Assembly (NCBI GenBank): GCA_028820945.1
Contig: JAPPHW010000096.1
Location: forward strand, 1 to 14,273
Direction of reading: 5' to 3'
Length of the DNA: 14,273 bases
Origin: Defluviicoccus sp.
GTDB lineage: Bacteria; Pseudomonadota; Alphaproteobacteria; MPNO01
The notes under the pieces were generated by a model, which saw only the letters and a program-made list of their open reading frames with translations, searched no databases and had not been told where the DNA came from. The position numbers were made by a program, and so were the translations under genes. Of the stretch, positions 1 to 7,420 are shown piece after piece (position 1 is the first letter of the stretch; every line of letters starts with the position of its first letter).

Positions 1-82
1 TCATCTCCTCGGTGATGGCGATGACGCCGTTCCGCACCAGCTCGGTGACCACCGGGTCGACGCGCGGGCGGTCTCCCTTCAT
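1..82 (-). CDS. hyuB: Hydantoinase B / oxoprolinase subunit (HyuB), N-terminal fragment
   Basis: Only the first 27 codons are inside the window; the gene continues past base 1. The translation begins [12 protein letters not shown] and goes on with TELVRNGVIAITEEM. The DPV-x-x-ELVRN start is typical of HyuB-family subunits of hydantoinases, 5-oxoprolinases and acetone-carboxylase-like enzymes. The ATG overlaps the stop of the upstream hyuA gene in an ATGA (bases 79-82), and I see no separate Shine-Dalgarno sequence, so translation is probably coupled to hyuA. HyuB normally forms a complex with HyuA for ATP-dependent ring opening of a cyclic amide or related substrate. The identification rests on a short fragment but is well supported by the neighbour. 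Confidence 0.8.
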   Translation of the reverse strand, partial: MKGDRPRVDPVVTELVRNGVIAITEEM

Positions 83-2163
83 CGCGCGGCGGACCCGACG
101 CGGATGCGAAGATTGCCGAATTCGTCGACGCCGAGACCGTCGCCCGGCAGCAGCAGCGTCGTCGATGCCTCTTCCTCGATCACCGCCGGGCCCTCGAGCT
201 TCGCGCCAACGCCGAGATCGGCGCGGGCATAGACCGGGGTCGCGACGAAATCGGCGGTCTCGGAAAAATAGATGCGGCGGGTCTCGAACGGCGCGGGATC
301 GGCCGCGCCGCCCTCCCCGCCCCGCACCGTCGGCGGCTTGGGCAGAAGGCCCGAGACCGTCGTCCTCAGGCTGACCAGCTCGGCCGGCTCGTCGGGCGCC
401 GAAGTGCCGTAGCGAATGCCGTGCACCTCGTCGAAGCGCCGCTTGATCGCCGCCCGGTCGCCGGCGGCGAACAGCGCGGCCGGCAAATCGACCGTGACCG
501 CGTGCTCCTGGCCGACATAGCGCATGTCGGCGGCGCGCCCGACGACGATCTCCGACACCGCCGCGCCGGTGGCGGCGACCGCCGCCCTTCCGTCCGCCTC
601 CATCTCGGCGTAGAGCCGCTCGATCTCTTCCAGCGGCGCCTCGGCGAGGCGGGCGAACCAGGTGCGCACGTAGTCGTAGCGAAGGTCGGCGTGCAGCATG
701 CCGATCGCCGAGAAATGGCCGGGCGCCGGCGGGACGACGATCTCCCGCATGCCGATCTCGCGCGCCACCGCGCTCGCGTGCAGCGGCCCGGCGCCGCCGC
801 AGGCCACCAGCACGAACGCGCCGGCATCGAGCCCGCGCTCGGTCGACACGCCCTTGACGGCGAACGACATGGCGGTGGCGGCGATCTGCAGCACGCCGGC
901 CGCCGCTTCCACCGGGTCCATGCCGAGCGGATCGGCAACGCCCGATTTCATCGCCGCCAATGCGGCCGCCGAATCGAGCGTCATCGCCCCGCCGAGAAAG
1001 CGGTCGGGGGCGATCCGGCCGAGCACCAGATTGGCGTCGGTCACGGTGGCCGCGGTTCCGCCGGCGCCGTAGCAGGCGGGCCCCGGGCTCGCGCCGGCGC
1101 TTTCCGGCCCGACGCGCAGCGCGCCCTGCGCATCGGTCCGCGCGATCGACCCGCCGCCGGTGCCGACCTCGAAGATGTCCATCATCGCGATCTGTACCGG
1201 GAGCCCCTGCTCGTAGCCGCCGATCTTGGCGCTCCCGGTCGTCAGCGCCTCGCCGCCGTAGATCACCCCCGACTTGGCGGTGGTGCCGCCCATGTCGAAG
1301 GTGATCGCATTCTCGATCCCCACCGCGCGGGCGAGCGCTCGTCCCGCGATGACGCCCGCGGCGGGGCCGGATTCGAGCATGTGGACGCAGTCGTGGCGCG
1401 CCTGGGCGACGTCGTAGAGCCCGCCGGTCGACTGCACGACCAGGAACGCGCCGGGGAAAGACTGCGCTTCGAGATGATCTCCGATCTCGTCGAGATAGTT
1501 GCGCACGCCCGGGCCGATATAGGCGTTCGCCGCCACCGTGGAGCAACGTTCGTACTCGCGATATTCCTGGGACAACTCGTACGACGCGGTCACGAACGCG
1601 CCGGGCATGCAGGATTCGAGAATTGCCTTGGCGCGCTTCTCGTGATCCGGGTTGCGATAGCTGTGCAGCAGGAGGATCGCGACGGCCTCGACATCGAGCC
1701 CGGCGAGCCTCTGCCCAAGCGCCCGGACCTCGTCCTCGTCGAGGGGGGTCAACGGCTCGCCCTCGGCCAGCATGCGCTCATCGAGCTCGAAGCACATCGC
1801 GCGCTCGATCAGCGGGCGGTGCTTCTTGAAGAACAGGTTGTAGGAATCGGGCCGGTTGATCCGGCCGATCTCGTAGATGTCGCGAAAGCCCCTGGTGATG
1901 ACCAGAGCGGCGCGGGCGCCGGTCCGCTCCAGCATGGTGTTGATGGCGATCGTCGAGCCGTGCAGGAAAAGCGCCGCGTCGGAGAACGCGACGCCGGCCC
2001 GGCCCACCCCGGCGGCGACGCCCTCCACCAGGTGCGCCGGCGTCGAGAGCGACTTGCCGAGCCTGAGCGCGCCGGTCGCCGGATCGAAGGCCGCGATGTC
2101 GGTGAACGTCCCGCCGATGTCGGCGGCGAGCCTCAACCCGCCGGCACTTTCCGGATTCGCCAT
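79..2163 (-). CDS. hyuA: Hydantoinase/oxoprolinase subunit A (HyuA family)
   Basis: A 694-residue protein, the usual length for HyuA, the ATP-binding subunit of N-methylhydantoinase/5-oxoprolinase-type enzymes. The sequence shows the N-terminal phosphate-binding motif DIGGTFTD (residues 15-22), [13 protein letters not shown] (68-80), RGFRD (91-95), and the second acetate-kinase-like motif FDMGGTT (289-295). A GGAGPLHA motif follows in the hydantoinase A domain. With HyuB it would open a cyclic amide (hydantoin, oxoproline) in an ATP-dependent cytoplasmic reaction; the substrate cannot be told from sequence, and acetophenone-carboxylase-like activity is also possible in this family. It lies 64 bp downstream of the valine-degradation genes on the same strand and overlaps hyuB by 4 bp. 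The ATG at 2163 has only a weak GGA ribosome site nine bases upstream. Confidence 0.92.
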   Translation of the reverse strand: MANPESAGGLRLAADIGGTFTDIAAFDPATGALRLGKSLSTPAHLVEGVAAGVGRAGVAFSDAALFLHGSTIAINTMLERTGARAALVITRGFRDIYEIGRINRPDSYNLFFKKHRPLIERAMCFELDERMLAEGEPLTPLDEDEVRALGQRLAGLDVEAVAILLLHSYRNPDHEKRAKAILESCMPGAFVTASYELSQEYREYERCSTVAANAYIGPGVRNYLDEIGDHLEAQSFPGAFLVVQSTGGLYDVAQARHDCVHMLESGPAAGVIAGRALARAVGIENAITFDMGGTTAKSGVIYGGEALTTGSAKIGGYEQGLPVQIAMMDIFEVGTGGGSIARTDAQGALRVGPESAGASPGPACYGAGGTAATVTDANLVLGRIAPDRFLGGAMTLDSAAALAAMKSGVADPLGMDPVEAAAGVLQIAATAMSFAVKGVSTERGLDAGAFVLVACGGAGPLHASAVAREIGMREIVVPPAPGHFSAIGMLHADLRYDYVRTWFARLAEAPLEEIERLYAEMEADGRAAVAATGAAVSEIVVGRAADMRYVGQEHAVTVDLPAALFAAGDRAAIKRRFDEVHGIRYGTSAPDEPAELVSLRTTVSGLLPKPPTVRGGEGGAADPAPFETRRIYFSETADFVATPVYARADLGVGAKLEGPAVIEEEASTTLLLPGDGLGVDEFGNLRIRVGSAAR

Positions 2164-2179
2164 GCCTGATCCGACCGAG

Positions 2180-2216
2180 AAAAATCCGCGCGGGCGCGAC
2201 TATCGAAACGCCCGCG
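2180..2216 (-). terminator. Candidate intrinsic terminator between mmsB and hyuA
   Basis: On the minus strand a perfect 8-bp GC stem, CGCGGGCG (2216-2209) with CGCCCGCG (2196-2189), encloses a 12-base loop. Three bases later comes a run of five T (2184-2180). It lies directly after the 3-hydroxyisobutyrate dehydrogenase stop and before the hyuA start. The T run is short and slightly displaced, so it may be a partial terminator that lowers hyuA expression relative to the valine genes. Confidence 0.45.
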
Positions 2217-2227
2217 GGTGGAGTCAA

Positions 2228-3118
2228 CTAGCCTCCGCCCCTGAGCATGCGGACGATGCCGGAGAAGTCCGAGCCCTCCTCCCCGTCCGCGCAGTACTGC
2301 TCGTAGAGGGCGGCGGCGTGGCTGCCGAGCGGTGTGTTGGCGCCGTTGGCCTGGGCCGCCCCGCGCGCGAGCCTCAAATCCTTGAGCATCATCGCCGCGG
2401 TGAAGCCGGCCCGGTAGTCGCGGTTCGCGGGCGATGTCGGCACCGGTCCCGGGACCGGGCAATAGCTGGTCAGCGACCAGCACTGGCCGGAGGCGGTGGA
2501 GACGATGTCGAACAGGGTCTGGGCGTCGAGCCCGACCCGCTCGGCGAGGGTAAAGGCCTCCGACACCGCGATCATCGAGACGCCGAGGATCATGTTGTTG
2601 CACATCTTGGCCGCCTGGCCGTTGCCGGGACCGCCGGCGTGCACGATGTTGCGGCCCATCGCCGCCATCAGGGGCTCGCCGCGCGCGACGGCGGACGCAT
2701 CGCCGCCGACCATGAAGGTGAGCGTGCCGGCCTCCGCGCCGCCGACCCCGCCGGAGACCGGCGCATCCAGCATGGCGAAGCCTCCGGCGGACGCCTCCTC
2801 GTGGACGGCGCGCGCGGTTTCGAGATCGATGGTGGAGCAGTCGACGAGCAGCGTATCCGGCCCCGCCGTCGCGAGCAGCCCGCCGGGCTCGCAATAGACC
2901 GAGCGCACATCGCCGCCCGCGGGCAGCATGGTGAACACCGCCTCGGCGCCGTCCACGGCCGCCCCCAAATCGTCGGCCAGCGGGATTCCCGCCGCCCCGG
3001 CGGCCTCGCGCGCGGGCGCCGCGACGTCGAAACCGCGCACCGCGTGGCCGGCCGCGATGAGCCGCAGCGCCATGGGCCGGCCCATATTGCCGAGCCCGAC
3101 GAAACCGATCTCCGCCAT
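2228..3118 (-). CDS. mmsB: 3-hydroxyisobutyrate dehydrogenase
   Basis: A 296-residue cytoplasmic NAD(P)-dependent beta-hydroxyacid dehydrogenase, normal length for the family. It shows the Rossmann motif GLGNMG (residues 8-13), the substrate-binding stretch DAPVSGGVGGAEAGTL (118-133), the catalytic lysine in NGQAAKMCNN (K171) and a second conserved lysine in MLKDLRLA (K246). It would oxidise 3-hydroxyisobutyrate to methylmalonate semialdehyde in valine degradation. The upstream gene encodes the hydrolase that makes its substrate, 19 bp away on the same strand, which strongly favours this role over a glyoxylate/tartronate-semialdehyde reductase. A good GGAGGA ribosome site precedes the ATG. 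The partner methylmalonate-semialdehyde dehydrogenase (mmsA) is not in the window. Confidence 0.93.
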   Translation of the reverse strand: MAEIGFVGLGNMGRPMALRLIAAGHAVRGFDVAAPAREAAGAAGIPLADDLGAAVDGAEAVFTMLPAGGDVRSVYCEPGGLLATAGPDTLLVDCSTIDLETARAVHEEASAGGFAMLDAPVSGGVGGAEAGTLTFMVGGDASAVARGEPLMAAMGRNIVHAGGPGNGQAAKMCNNMILGVSMIAVSEAFTLAERVGLDAQTLFDIVSTASGQCWSLTSYCPVPGPVPTSPANRDYRAGFTAAMMLKDLRLARGAAQANGANTPLGSHAAALYEQYCADGEEGSDFSGIVRMLRGGG

Positions 3119-3137
3119 GGTCTCTTCCTCCCGGGCG

Positions 3138-4187
3138 TCAGTCGAAGGCGAGTTCGCGCTCCACCGGCGCGAAATAGCGTTCGACCTCCGCTTCGGTCAC
3201 ATCTTCCAGCCGTCCCGGCTCCCAGCGCGGCTTGCGATCCTTGTCGATGACGGCCGCCCGGATGCCCTCGAAGAAGTCGTGCCCGGCGAGGAAGGCGCAG
3301 GCCATGCGGTATTCGCGGCGCATGATCTCCTCGAAATCGAGCCCGCCGCCGCCGCGGAGCTGGCGGTGAGTCACAAGCATGCTGGTCGGCGACTTGGTGC
3401 GGAGCGTGTCGGCGGTTTCGATGGCGAAGTAACCGTCCTCGGCATCGAGCGCATCGACGATGCCGGCAACGGTCGGCGCCGAGAAGCAGCGATCGATCGT
3501 GCGCGCGTGCTCGCGAATCTGGACCGGCCCCGGGTTCTCGGCAAATGCGGAGACAACGGCATCGACCGAGTCGACTCCTCCGCTCGGGTCGGCATCCGCC
3601 AGGCATTCCAGCAAGGCATCCAGCTTCGCACTCGACATGTAGTGCGTGCCGATGCCGGCATGGATCGCGTCCGCCGCCTTCATCCGGGCGCCGGTGAGCG
3701 CGAGATACATGCCGAGCTCGCCGGGCGCGCGCGGCAGAAATGCCGTCCCGCCGACATCGGGGAACAACCCGATGCCGCATTCCGGCATCGCGAATGTCGT
3801 GCGCTCGGTCATGATGCGGTGCGAGCCGTGAACCGAAATGCCGACTCCGCCGCCCATGACGATGCCGTCGACCAGCGCGACATAGGGTTTGGGGAATTCG
3901 TGCACGGCATAATCCAGCCGGTACTCGTCCCAGAAGAACATGTCGGTCGTGGAGTCGCCCGCCATGTGGGAGTCGTAAAGCGCGCGGATATCGCCGCCGG
4001 CGCAGAACGCGCGGTCCCCGGCGCCGGAGACCGCGACCGCGCCTATCGCCGGGTCGTCCGCCCATTCGAGCAGTTTTTCCCGAAAGGCGATGCACATCCG
4101 CCGGGTGAGCGCGTTGAAGGTCGCCGGCGCGTTGAGATGCACGCGGCCCAGGGCGCCCCGGACGCCGAATTCGATGGGATCCGGCAT
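3138..4187 (-). CDS. 3-hydroxyisobutyryl-CoA hydrolase (enoyl-CoA hydratase/isomerase family)
   Basis: A 349-residue crotonase-fold protein. The oxyanion-hole segment DRAFCAGGDIRALY (58-71) and MGGGVGISVHG (111-121) are present. The catalytic pair is visible in MPECGIGLFPDVGG (134-147), with Glu136 and Asp144. The C-terminal signature DFFEGIRAAVIDKDRKPRW (304-322) separates HIBCH-type hydrolases from simple enoyl-CoA hydratases, which are also about 90 residues shorter. It would cleave 3-hydroxyisobutyryl-CoA to free 3-hydroxyisobutyrate and CoA. The start at 4187 is set by the overlap with the upstream dehydrogenase stop in TGATG, sharing one base, so the two are very likely translationally coupled. 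The same reading frame stays open up to 5240 inside the upstream gene, but that part looks like shadow sequence. Confidence 0.92.
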   Translation of the reverse strand: MPDPIEFGVRGALGRVHLNAPATFNALTRRMCIAFREKLLEWADDPAIGAVAVSGAGDRAFCAGGDIRALYDSHMAGDSTTDMFFWDEYRLDYAVHEFPKPYVALVDGIVMGGGVGISVHGSHRIMTERTTFAMPECGIGLFPDVGGTAFLPRAPGELGMYLALTGARMKAADAIHAGIGTHYMSSAKLDALLECLADADPSGGVDSVDAVVSAFAENPGPVQIREHARTIDRCFSAPTVAGIVDALDAEDGYFAIETADTLRTKSPTSMLVTHRQLRGGGGLDFEEIMRREYRMACAFLAGHDFFEGIRAAVIDKDRKPRWEPGRLEDVTEAEVERYFAPVERELAFD

Positions 4188-5329
4188 CAGTTCCGCGCCA
4201 GCAGCCGCCGGGCGATGATGACCCGCATGATCTCGTTGGTCCCTTCGAGGATCTGGTGAACGCGGAGGTCCCGCAGATAGCGCTCGATCGCGTGGTCGCG
4301 AAGATAGCCGTAACCGCCGTGGAGCTGCAGGGCCTCGTTGCAGACCTCGAACCCCGCGTCCGTCGCGACCCGCTTCGCCATCGCGCAGCGGAGCGTCGCC
4401 TCCGCCTCCCCGGCGTCGAGCGACGCGGCGGCGCGCCAGACCATCAGCCTTGCCGACTCGAGAGCCGTCGCCATGTCGGCGAGCTTGAATTGCGTCACCT
4501 GGAAATCCGCGATGGCGCGGCCGAACTGGCGGCGCTCGCCCACATAGGTCCGGGCCGCCTCGTAGCACGCCCGCGCGCCGCCGATGGAGCAGGCGCCGAT
4601 ATTGATCCGTCCGCCGTCGAGCCCCCGCATGGCGATCCGGAACCCCTCGCCCTCGGCGCCGATTCGGTTGGCGACGGGCACTCGGCAATCGTCGAAAAAG
4701 ACCATCGCGGTCGGCTGGGAGTGCCAGCCGAGCTTCTTCTCCTGCTCGCCGAATGAGAGGCCGGGGGTGCCGGCTTCGATGCCGATACAGGAAATGCCGT
4801 CCGGCCCTTCGCCGCCGGTCCGCGCCATCGTGACGTAGAGGTCGGCGCTGCCGGCGCCCGAGATGAACGCCTTGGCGCCGTTGAGGACGTAGTCGTCGCC
4901 GTCGCGGACCGCCCGGGTGGCGAGCGCGGCCGCGTCCGACCCGGCGCCGGGCTCGGTGAGGCAGTAGCTCGCGAACCATTCCATCGCGTTGAGCTTCGGC
5001 AGCCACGCGCGGCGGCGGTCCTCGCTGCCGAAGGCGTCGATCATCCACGCCGCCATGTTGTGGATGGAGATATAGGCCGCGGTCGACGTGCAGCCGGCCG
5101 CGAGTTCTTCGAGAACGATGGCCGCGTCCAGCCGCCGGCACGCCGTGCCGCCGACATCCTCGCGCACGTAGAGCCCGGCGAAACCTAGCGCCGCCGCCGC
5201 GCGAAGCGTCTCCGCCGGAAAGATCGAGTCCTCGTCCCACGCCGCCGCCCGCGGCGCGAGCTCACCCTCGGCGAACGCCCGGGCGGCATCGAGGAACTGC
5301 CGCTGTTCTTCGGAAAGCTCGAAATCCAT
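4187..5329 (-). CDS. Isobutyryl-CoA dehydrogenase (acyl-CoA dehydrogenase family)
   Basis: A 380-residue FAD-dependent acyl-CoA dehydrogenase of normal length. The N-terminal helical domain contains SIHNMAAWMID (88-98), the middle beta domain has CLTEPGAGSDAA (123-134) and the C-terminal domain has HQILEGTNEIMR (358-369), with the catalytic base expected at Glu362. From SIHNM through GGRINI the protein follows the sequence I remember for mammalian isobutyryl-CoA dehydrogenase (ACAD8) closely, so I favour isobutyryl-CoA over other short branched acyl-CoAs. It would convert isobutyryl-CoA to methacrylyl-CoA and pass electrons to ETF. It is the first gene of the valine cluster and overlaps the hydrolase by one base. 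The start is supported by GGAGGGG just upstream and by MDFELSEEQ, a typical family N-terminus. Upstream in-frame residues to 5863 are Arg-rich shadow. Confidence 0.94.
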   Translation of the reverse strand: MDFELSEEQRQFLDAARAFAEGELAPRAAAWDEDSIFPAETLRAAAALGFAGLYVREDVGGTACRRLDAAIVLEELAAGCTSTAAYISIHNMAAWMIDAFGSEDRRRAWLPKLNAMEWFASYCLTEPGAGSDAAALATRAVRDGDDYVLNGAKAFISGAGSADLYVTMARTGGEGPDGISCIGIEAGTPGLSFGEQEKKLGWHSQPTAMVFFDDCRVPVANRIGAEGEGFRIAMRGLDGGRINIGACSIGGARACYEAARTYVGERRQFGRAIADFQVTQFKLADMATALESARLMVWRAAASLDAGEAEATLRCAMAKRVATDAGFEVCNEALQLHGGYGYLRDHAIERYLRDLRVHQILEGTNEIMRVIIARRLLARN

Positions 5330-5895
5330 CGCCCCTCCGGCGGCGGACCGTAGAGCAATTCCGGTTTCGACGGAACCGGTGCCCCGCCGTCGAGGCTGGA
5401 CGGTCCGGCCAGGGCCTTCCAGGCCGGGCGCGGCAGCCAGGCGGAGACTCGGGACGGCCAGCCGAACCCGCGCCTGCGATGGGCCCTCCTCCAGGGGGCG
5501 GTCGGGAGTATCAGCAGAACGACGAACAGGACCAGGTTGAGAGGGGGAACGGCCGCGAAATAGGCGACAGCCTTCCGCAATCCGGCATCCCGGGTTCGTT
5601 GCGCTACGCTCTCGTGAAAGTGGTACAGGACCAGTACGAAGGGCGCCAAAAAAACCAACATGGGGAACGAAAGAAGCACCAGCCAGTGCGGGGCGAGCGT
5701 GCTCCTCAGCCAGAGCCCGACGGTCAGCACGATAACGAGCCACGCGAGCACAAACCCCGCCAGCCAGAAGGCGAACTCTTTCCTGTCTATCCTGTCGCCG
5801 CCGTCTTCGAAAAAAATCGCGAGCGCGGGAACTACGACGGTCATCTTGAACGCGGAGCCCCACAAAGTAAGTTCGAAGTCGGAGACCGATTCCAT
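5185..5895 (-). CDS. Small four-helix membrane protein, paralogue of its upstream neighbour, with a run-on 3' end
   Basis: No known function. From ATG 5895 the frame gives 236 residues, but only about the first 133 look like protein. Four hydrophobic segments are visible: roughly 10-29, 41-63, 70-92 and 108-131. Between helices three and four is TRDAG (101-105). The core matches the neighbour at 5943-6347: VPALA versus VPAVA, EFAFW versus PFALW, RTRDAG versus RARDAG, LPTA versus VPTA. The R-x-x-D-x-G element before the last helix recalls DUF805 membrane proteins, a weak suggestion only. After residue 135 the translation becomes rich in Arg, Pro and Ser, crosses a palindromic repeat and overlaps the acyl-CoA dehydrogenase gene by 145 bases, so the true stop was probably lost by a frameshift or mutation. 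The ribosome site is weak. Confidence 0.55.
   Translation of the reverse strand: MESVSDFELTLWGSAFKMTVVVPALAIFFEDGGDRIDRKEFAFWLAGFVLAWLVIVLTVGLWLRSTLAPHWLVLLSFPMLVFLAPFVLVLYHFHESVAQRTRDAGLRKAVAYFAAVPPLNLVLFVVLLILPTAPWRRAHRRRGFGWPSRVSAWLPRPAWKALAGPSSLDGGAPVPSKPELLYGPPPEGRWISSFPKNSGSSSMPPGRSPRVSSRRGRRRGTRTRSFRRRRFARRRR
5353..5380. repeat. Palindromic REP-like element upstream of the acyl-CoA dehydrogenase
   Basis: The stretch begins tagagcaattccgg and contains the dyad CCGGTT (5361-5366) and AACCGG (5374-5379) around a seven-base loop. Elements starting AGAGCAATTCCGG and closing with the inverse sequence are, from memory, scattered intergenic palindromes in alphaproteobacteria. Here the right arm is degraded after CCGG. 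It sits about 25 bp before the acyl-CoA dehydrogenase start, inside the implausible 3' tail of the preceding membrane-protein frame, which suggests this stretch is really intergenic. Confidence 0.45.
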
Positions 5896-5942
5896 CGCCG
5901 CCGTCGAGAAGGCGGGCCCTCGGTAATCCGCGACGGAGTCCG

Positions 5943-6347
5943 TCAGGTCTCGCCGGCCTTCGCGGTCCCGCCGGGCCGGGCGGTCGGGACGAGCATCAGA
6001 ATGACGTAGACGACCACGTTGGCGATCGGAATGACGCCGATATAGGCGATGCGCTTGCCCCTGCCGGCATCGCGCGCGCGCCGCACCGCGCGCTGGTAGA
6101 AGACATAGGCGATGCAACCCCCGGCGACGGCCAACACCGCGTCGGTTGCCAGCCCGGGCACCAGATGCGCCGCGATATTCCATATTGACGGCAGCACGAT
6201 CAGATACAACAACACCCAGAGCGCGAACGGTCCTCTGCCCATCTTGAGTTCGCTGTTCTCACGGTATACCGCGACCGCGGGTACCGCGATCAACACCGCT
6301 ATTGCGGCGAGCCCTGTGAAAAGAACCAACGTTGGATCCGATTCCAT
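5943..6347 (-). CDS. Small four-helix membrane protein (DUF805-like motif), tandem paralogue
   Basis: A 134-residue predicted inner-membrane protein of unknown function. Four hydrophobic segments lie at about 7-28, 41-64, 68-88 and 100-122. A basic cytosolic-type loop, RRARDAGRGKR (89-99), precedes the last helix, and a short polar tail rich in Gly, Thr and Ala follows. The RxxDxG loop followed by a hydrophobic P-x-x-N segment resembles the DUF805 pattern, but the similarity is weak. It is clearly homologous to the next gene downstream (5185-5895). The start is ATG 6347 rather than TTG 6353, because AGGGGAG (6360-6354) is spaced six bases from the ATG and would touch the TTG. It is the first minus-strand gene after the AT-rich intergenic island and could lead a transcript running into the valine genes. 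Confidence 0.75.
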   Translation of the reverse strand: MESDPTLVLFTGLAAIAVLIAVPAVAVYRENSELKMGRGPFALWVLLYLIVLPSIWNIAAHLVPGLATDAVLAVAGGCIAYVFYQRAVRRARDAGRGKRIAYIGVIPIANVVVYVILMLVPTARPGGTAKAGET

Positions 6348-6353
6348 CGGCAA

Positions 6354-6360
6354 CTCCCCT
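6354..6360 (-). promoter_or_regulatory. Ribosome binding site that fixes the membrane-protein start
   Basis: AGGGGAG on the minus strand lies six bases before ATG 6347. The alternative in-frame TTG at 6353 directly abuts it, which is too close for initiation, so the ATG is preferred. Confidence 0.6.
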
Positions 6361-6420
6361 ACCTCGGTAACTTATCAATAATAGCATACATAATATAAAA
6401 AACAATCATACCGTGCAATT
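6361..6420. promoter_or_regulatory. AT-rich divergent promoter region
   Basis: This 60-base stretch has 17 G or C (28%) in otherwise very GC-rich DNA. It lies in the 212-bp gap between the divergent membrane-protein gene and the molybdenum hydroxylase operon. On the minus strand TTGCAC is followed after 17 bases by TATTAT, a reasonable sigma-70-like pair. On the plus strand TTATCA is followed after 16 bases by TATAAA. The elements are inferred from consensus only. The remainder of the gap (6421-6559) holds the operon's leader, where I see no other feature besides the ribosome site AAGGAG at 6545-6550. Confidence 0.4.
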
Positions 6421-6559
6421 CGATCATGGACGGCGCGGGCGGAGAGGGAACGGCCGCCAGGCGCTTCCCTTGCCCCGCGCGTGCCGGTATATGACTGCGC
6501 GGAACGGGTTGCCCGAGCACGGCAATCGGCTTCATCGCGGCAAGAAGGAGCGAGACCGG

Positions 6560-7420
6560 ATGCGTTACGAAGCGCCAGCGTCGCTGGACGCGGCGACGAG
6601 GATACTCGCGGATGCCGGAGGCACGGCCAGGGTGCTGGCCGGCGGGACGGATCTGCTGATCCAGATGCGCGGCGATGTTGTCGAACCCGCGGTTCTCGTC
6701 GACATCAAGAATATCGCCGAGATGCGGGAAATCTCCGAGGACGGCGCGCGGTACCGCCTCGGCGCCGCGGTCACCGGCATGGAGATCATGGAGCATGAGG
6801 CGTTCAACGCCGCGTGGCCCGGAATCGTCGACGGCGCCAAGCTGATCGGCTCGATCCAGATACGCGGCCGGGCGACGCTCGGCGGGAACCTGTGCAACGC
6901 ATCGCCGGCCGCCGACAGCGTGCCGGCGCTGATCGCGGCGGGCGCGGCCGCCTCGGTGATCGGCCCCGGCGGGCGGCGTTCGGTGCCGGTGGAGGACATC
7001 GCGATCGGACCGGGGAAGACCTCGCTCGAAGCCGGCGAGATCGTGGTCTCGTTCGACCTGCCGGAACGCCCCCCGCGTTCGGGCGATGCCTATCTGCGCT
7101 TCACCCCAAGGACCGAAATGGACATCGCGGTGGTCGGCGTGGGCGTGAACCTCACGCTCGACGATTCGGGCGTGTGCTCCGCGGCCAGGGTGTCCCTCGG
7201 CGCGGTCGCCGAACGGCCGCTGCTGGTGGAGCAGGCCGCCGCCGCGCTGATCGGCACGCGGGTGGACGATGCCGCTCTCGGCGCGCTGTCGGAAGCCGCC
7301 TCGGCGGCGTGCCGGCCGATCGACGACAAGCGGGGCACCAGGGAATTCAGGATCGAGGTCGCGGGCGTTCTCGCCGAACGCGCGGCCCGGATTGCGCTCG
7401 AACGGGCGGAGAAACGGTAA
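6560..7420 (+). CDS. Molybdenum hydroxylase FAD-binding (medium) subunit, CoxM/CutM type
   Basis: A 286-residue subunit that carries FAD and passes electrons from the iron-sulfur subunit to the terminal acceptor in xanthine-dehydrogenase-family hydroxylases. The two FAD-contacting motifs are clear: AGGTDLL (27-33) and TLGGNLCNASPAADS (106-120). Length fits the family (about 280-290). The start at 6560 is chosen because MRYEAPASLDAA is the typical N-terminus and AAGGAG (6545-6550) lies nine bases upstream; the frame is open further upstream without meaning. The stop overlaps the next gene's ATG by one base (TAATG), so the subunits are translationally coupled. Gene order FAD, 2Fe-2S, Mo is the coxMSL order, but the large subunit lacks the CO dehydrogenase signature. 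Confidence 0.93.
   Translation: MRYEAPASLDAATRILADAGGTARVLAGGTDLLIQMRGDVVEPAVLVDIKNIAEMREISEDGARYRLGAAVTGMEIMEHEAFNAAWPGIVDGAKLIGSIQIRGRATLGGNLCNASPAADSVPALIAAGAAASVIGPGGRRSVPVEDIAIGPGKTSLEAGEIVVSFDLPERPPRSGDAYLRFTPRTEMDIAVVGVGVNLTLDDSGVCSAARVSLGAVAERPLLVEQAAAALIGTRVDDAALGALSEAASAACRPIDDKRGTREFRIEVAGVLAERAARIALERAEKR

Noticed and set aside
421..2169. 582-codon open frame on the plus strand opposite hyuA
   Set aside because: It is antisense to a clear hyuA gene, rich in Arg, His, Ala and Gly, and has no recognisable motif; such frames are expected opposite GC-rich coding sequence.
3138..5240. A 700-codon frame that would fuse an Arg-rich domain to the 3-hydroxyisobutyryl-CoA hydrolase
   Set aside because: The upstream part lies entirely in the acyl-CoA dehydrogenase gene in another frame; the hydrolase start at 4187 fits the family and the TGATG overlap.
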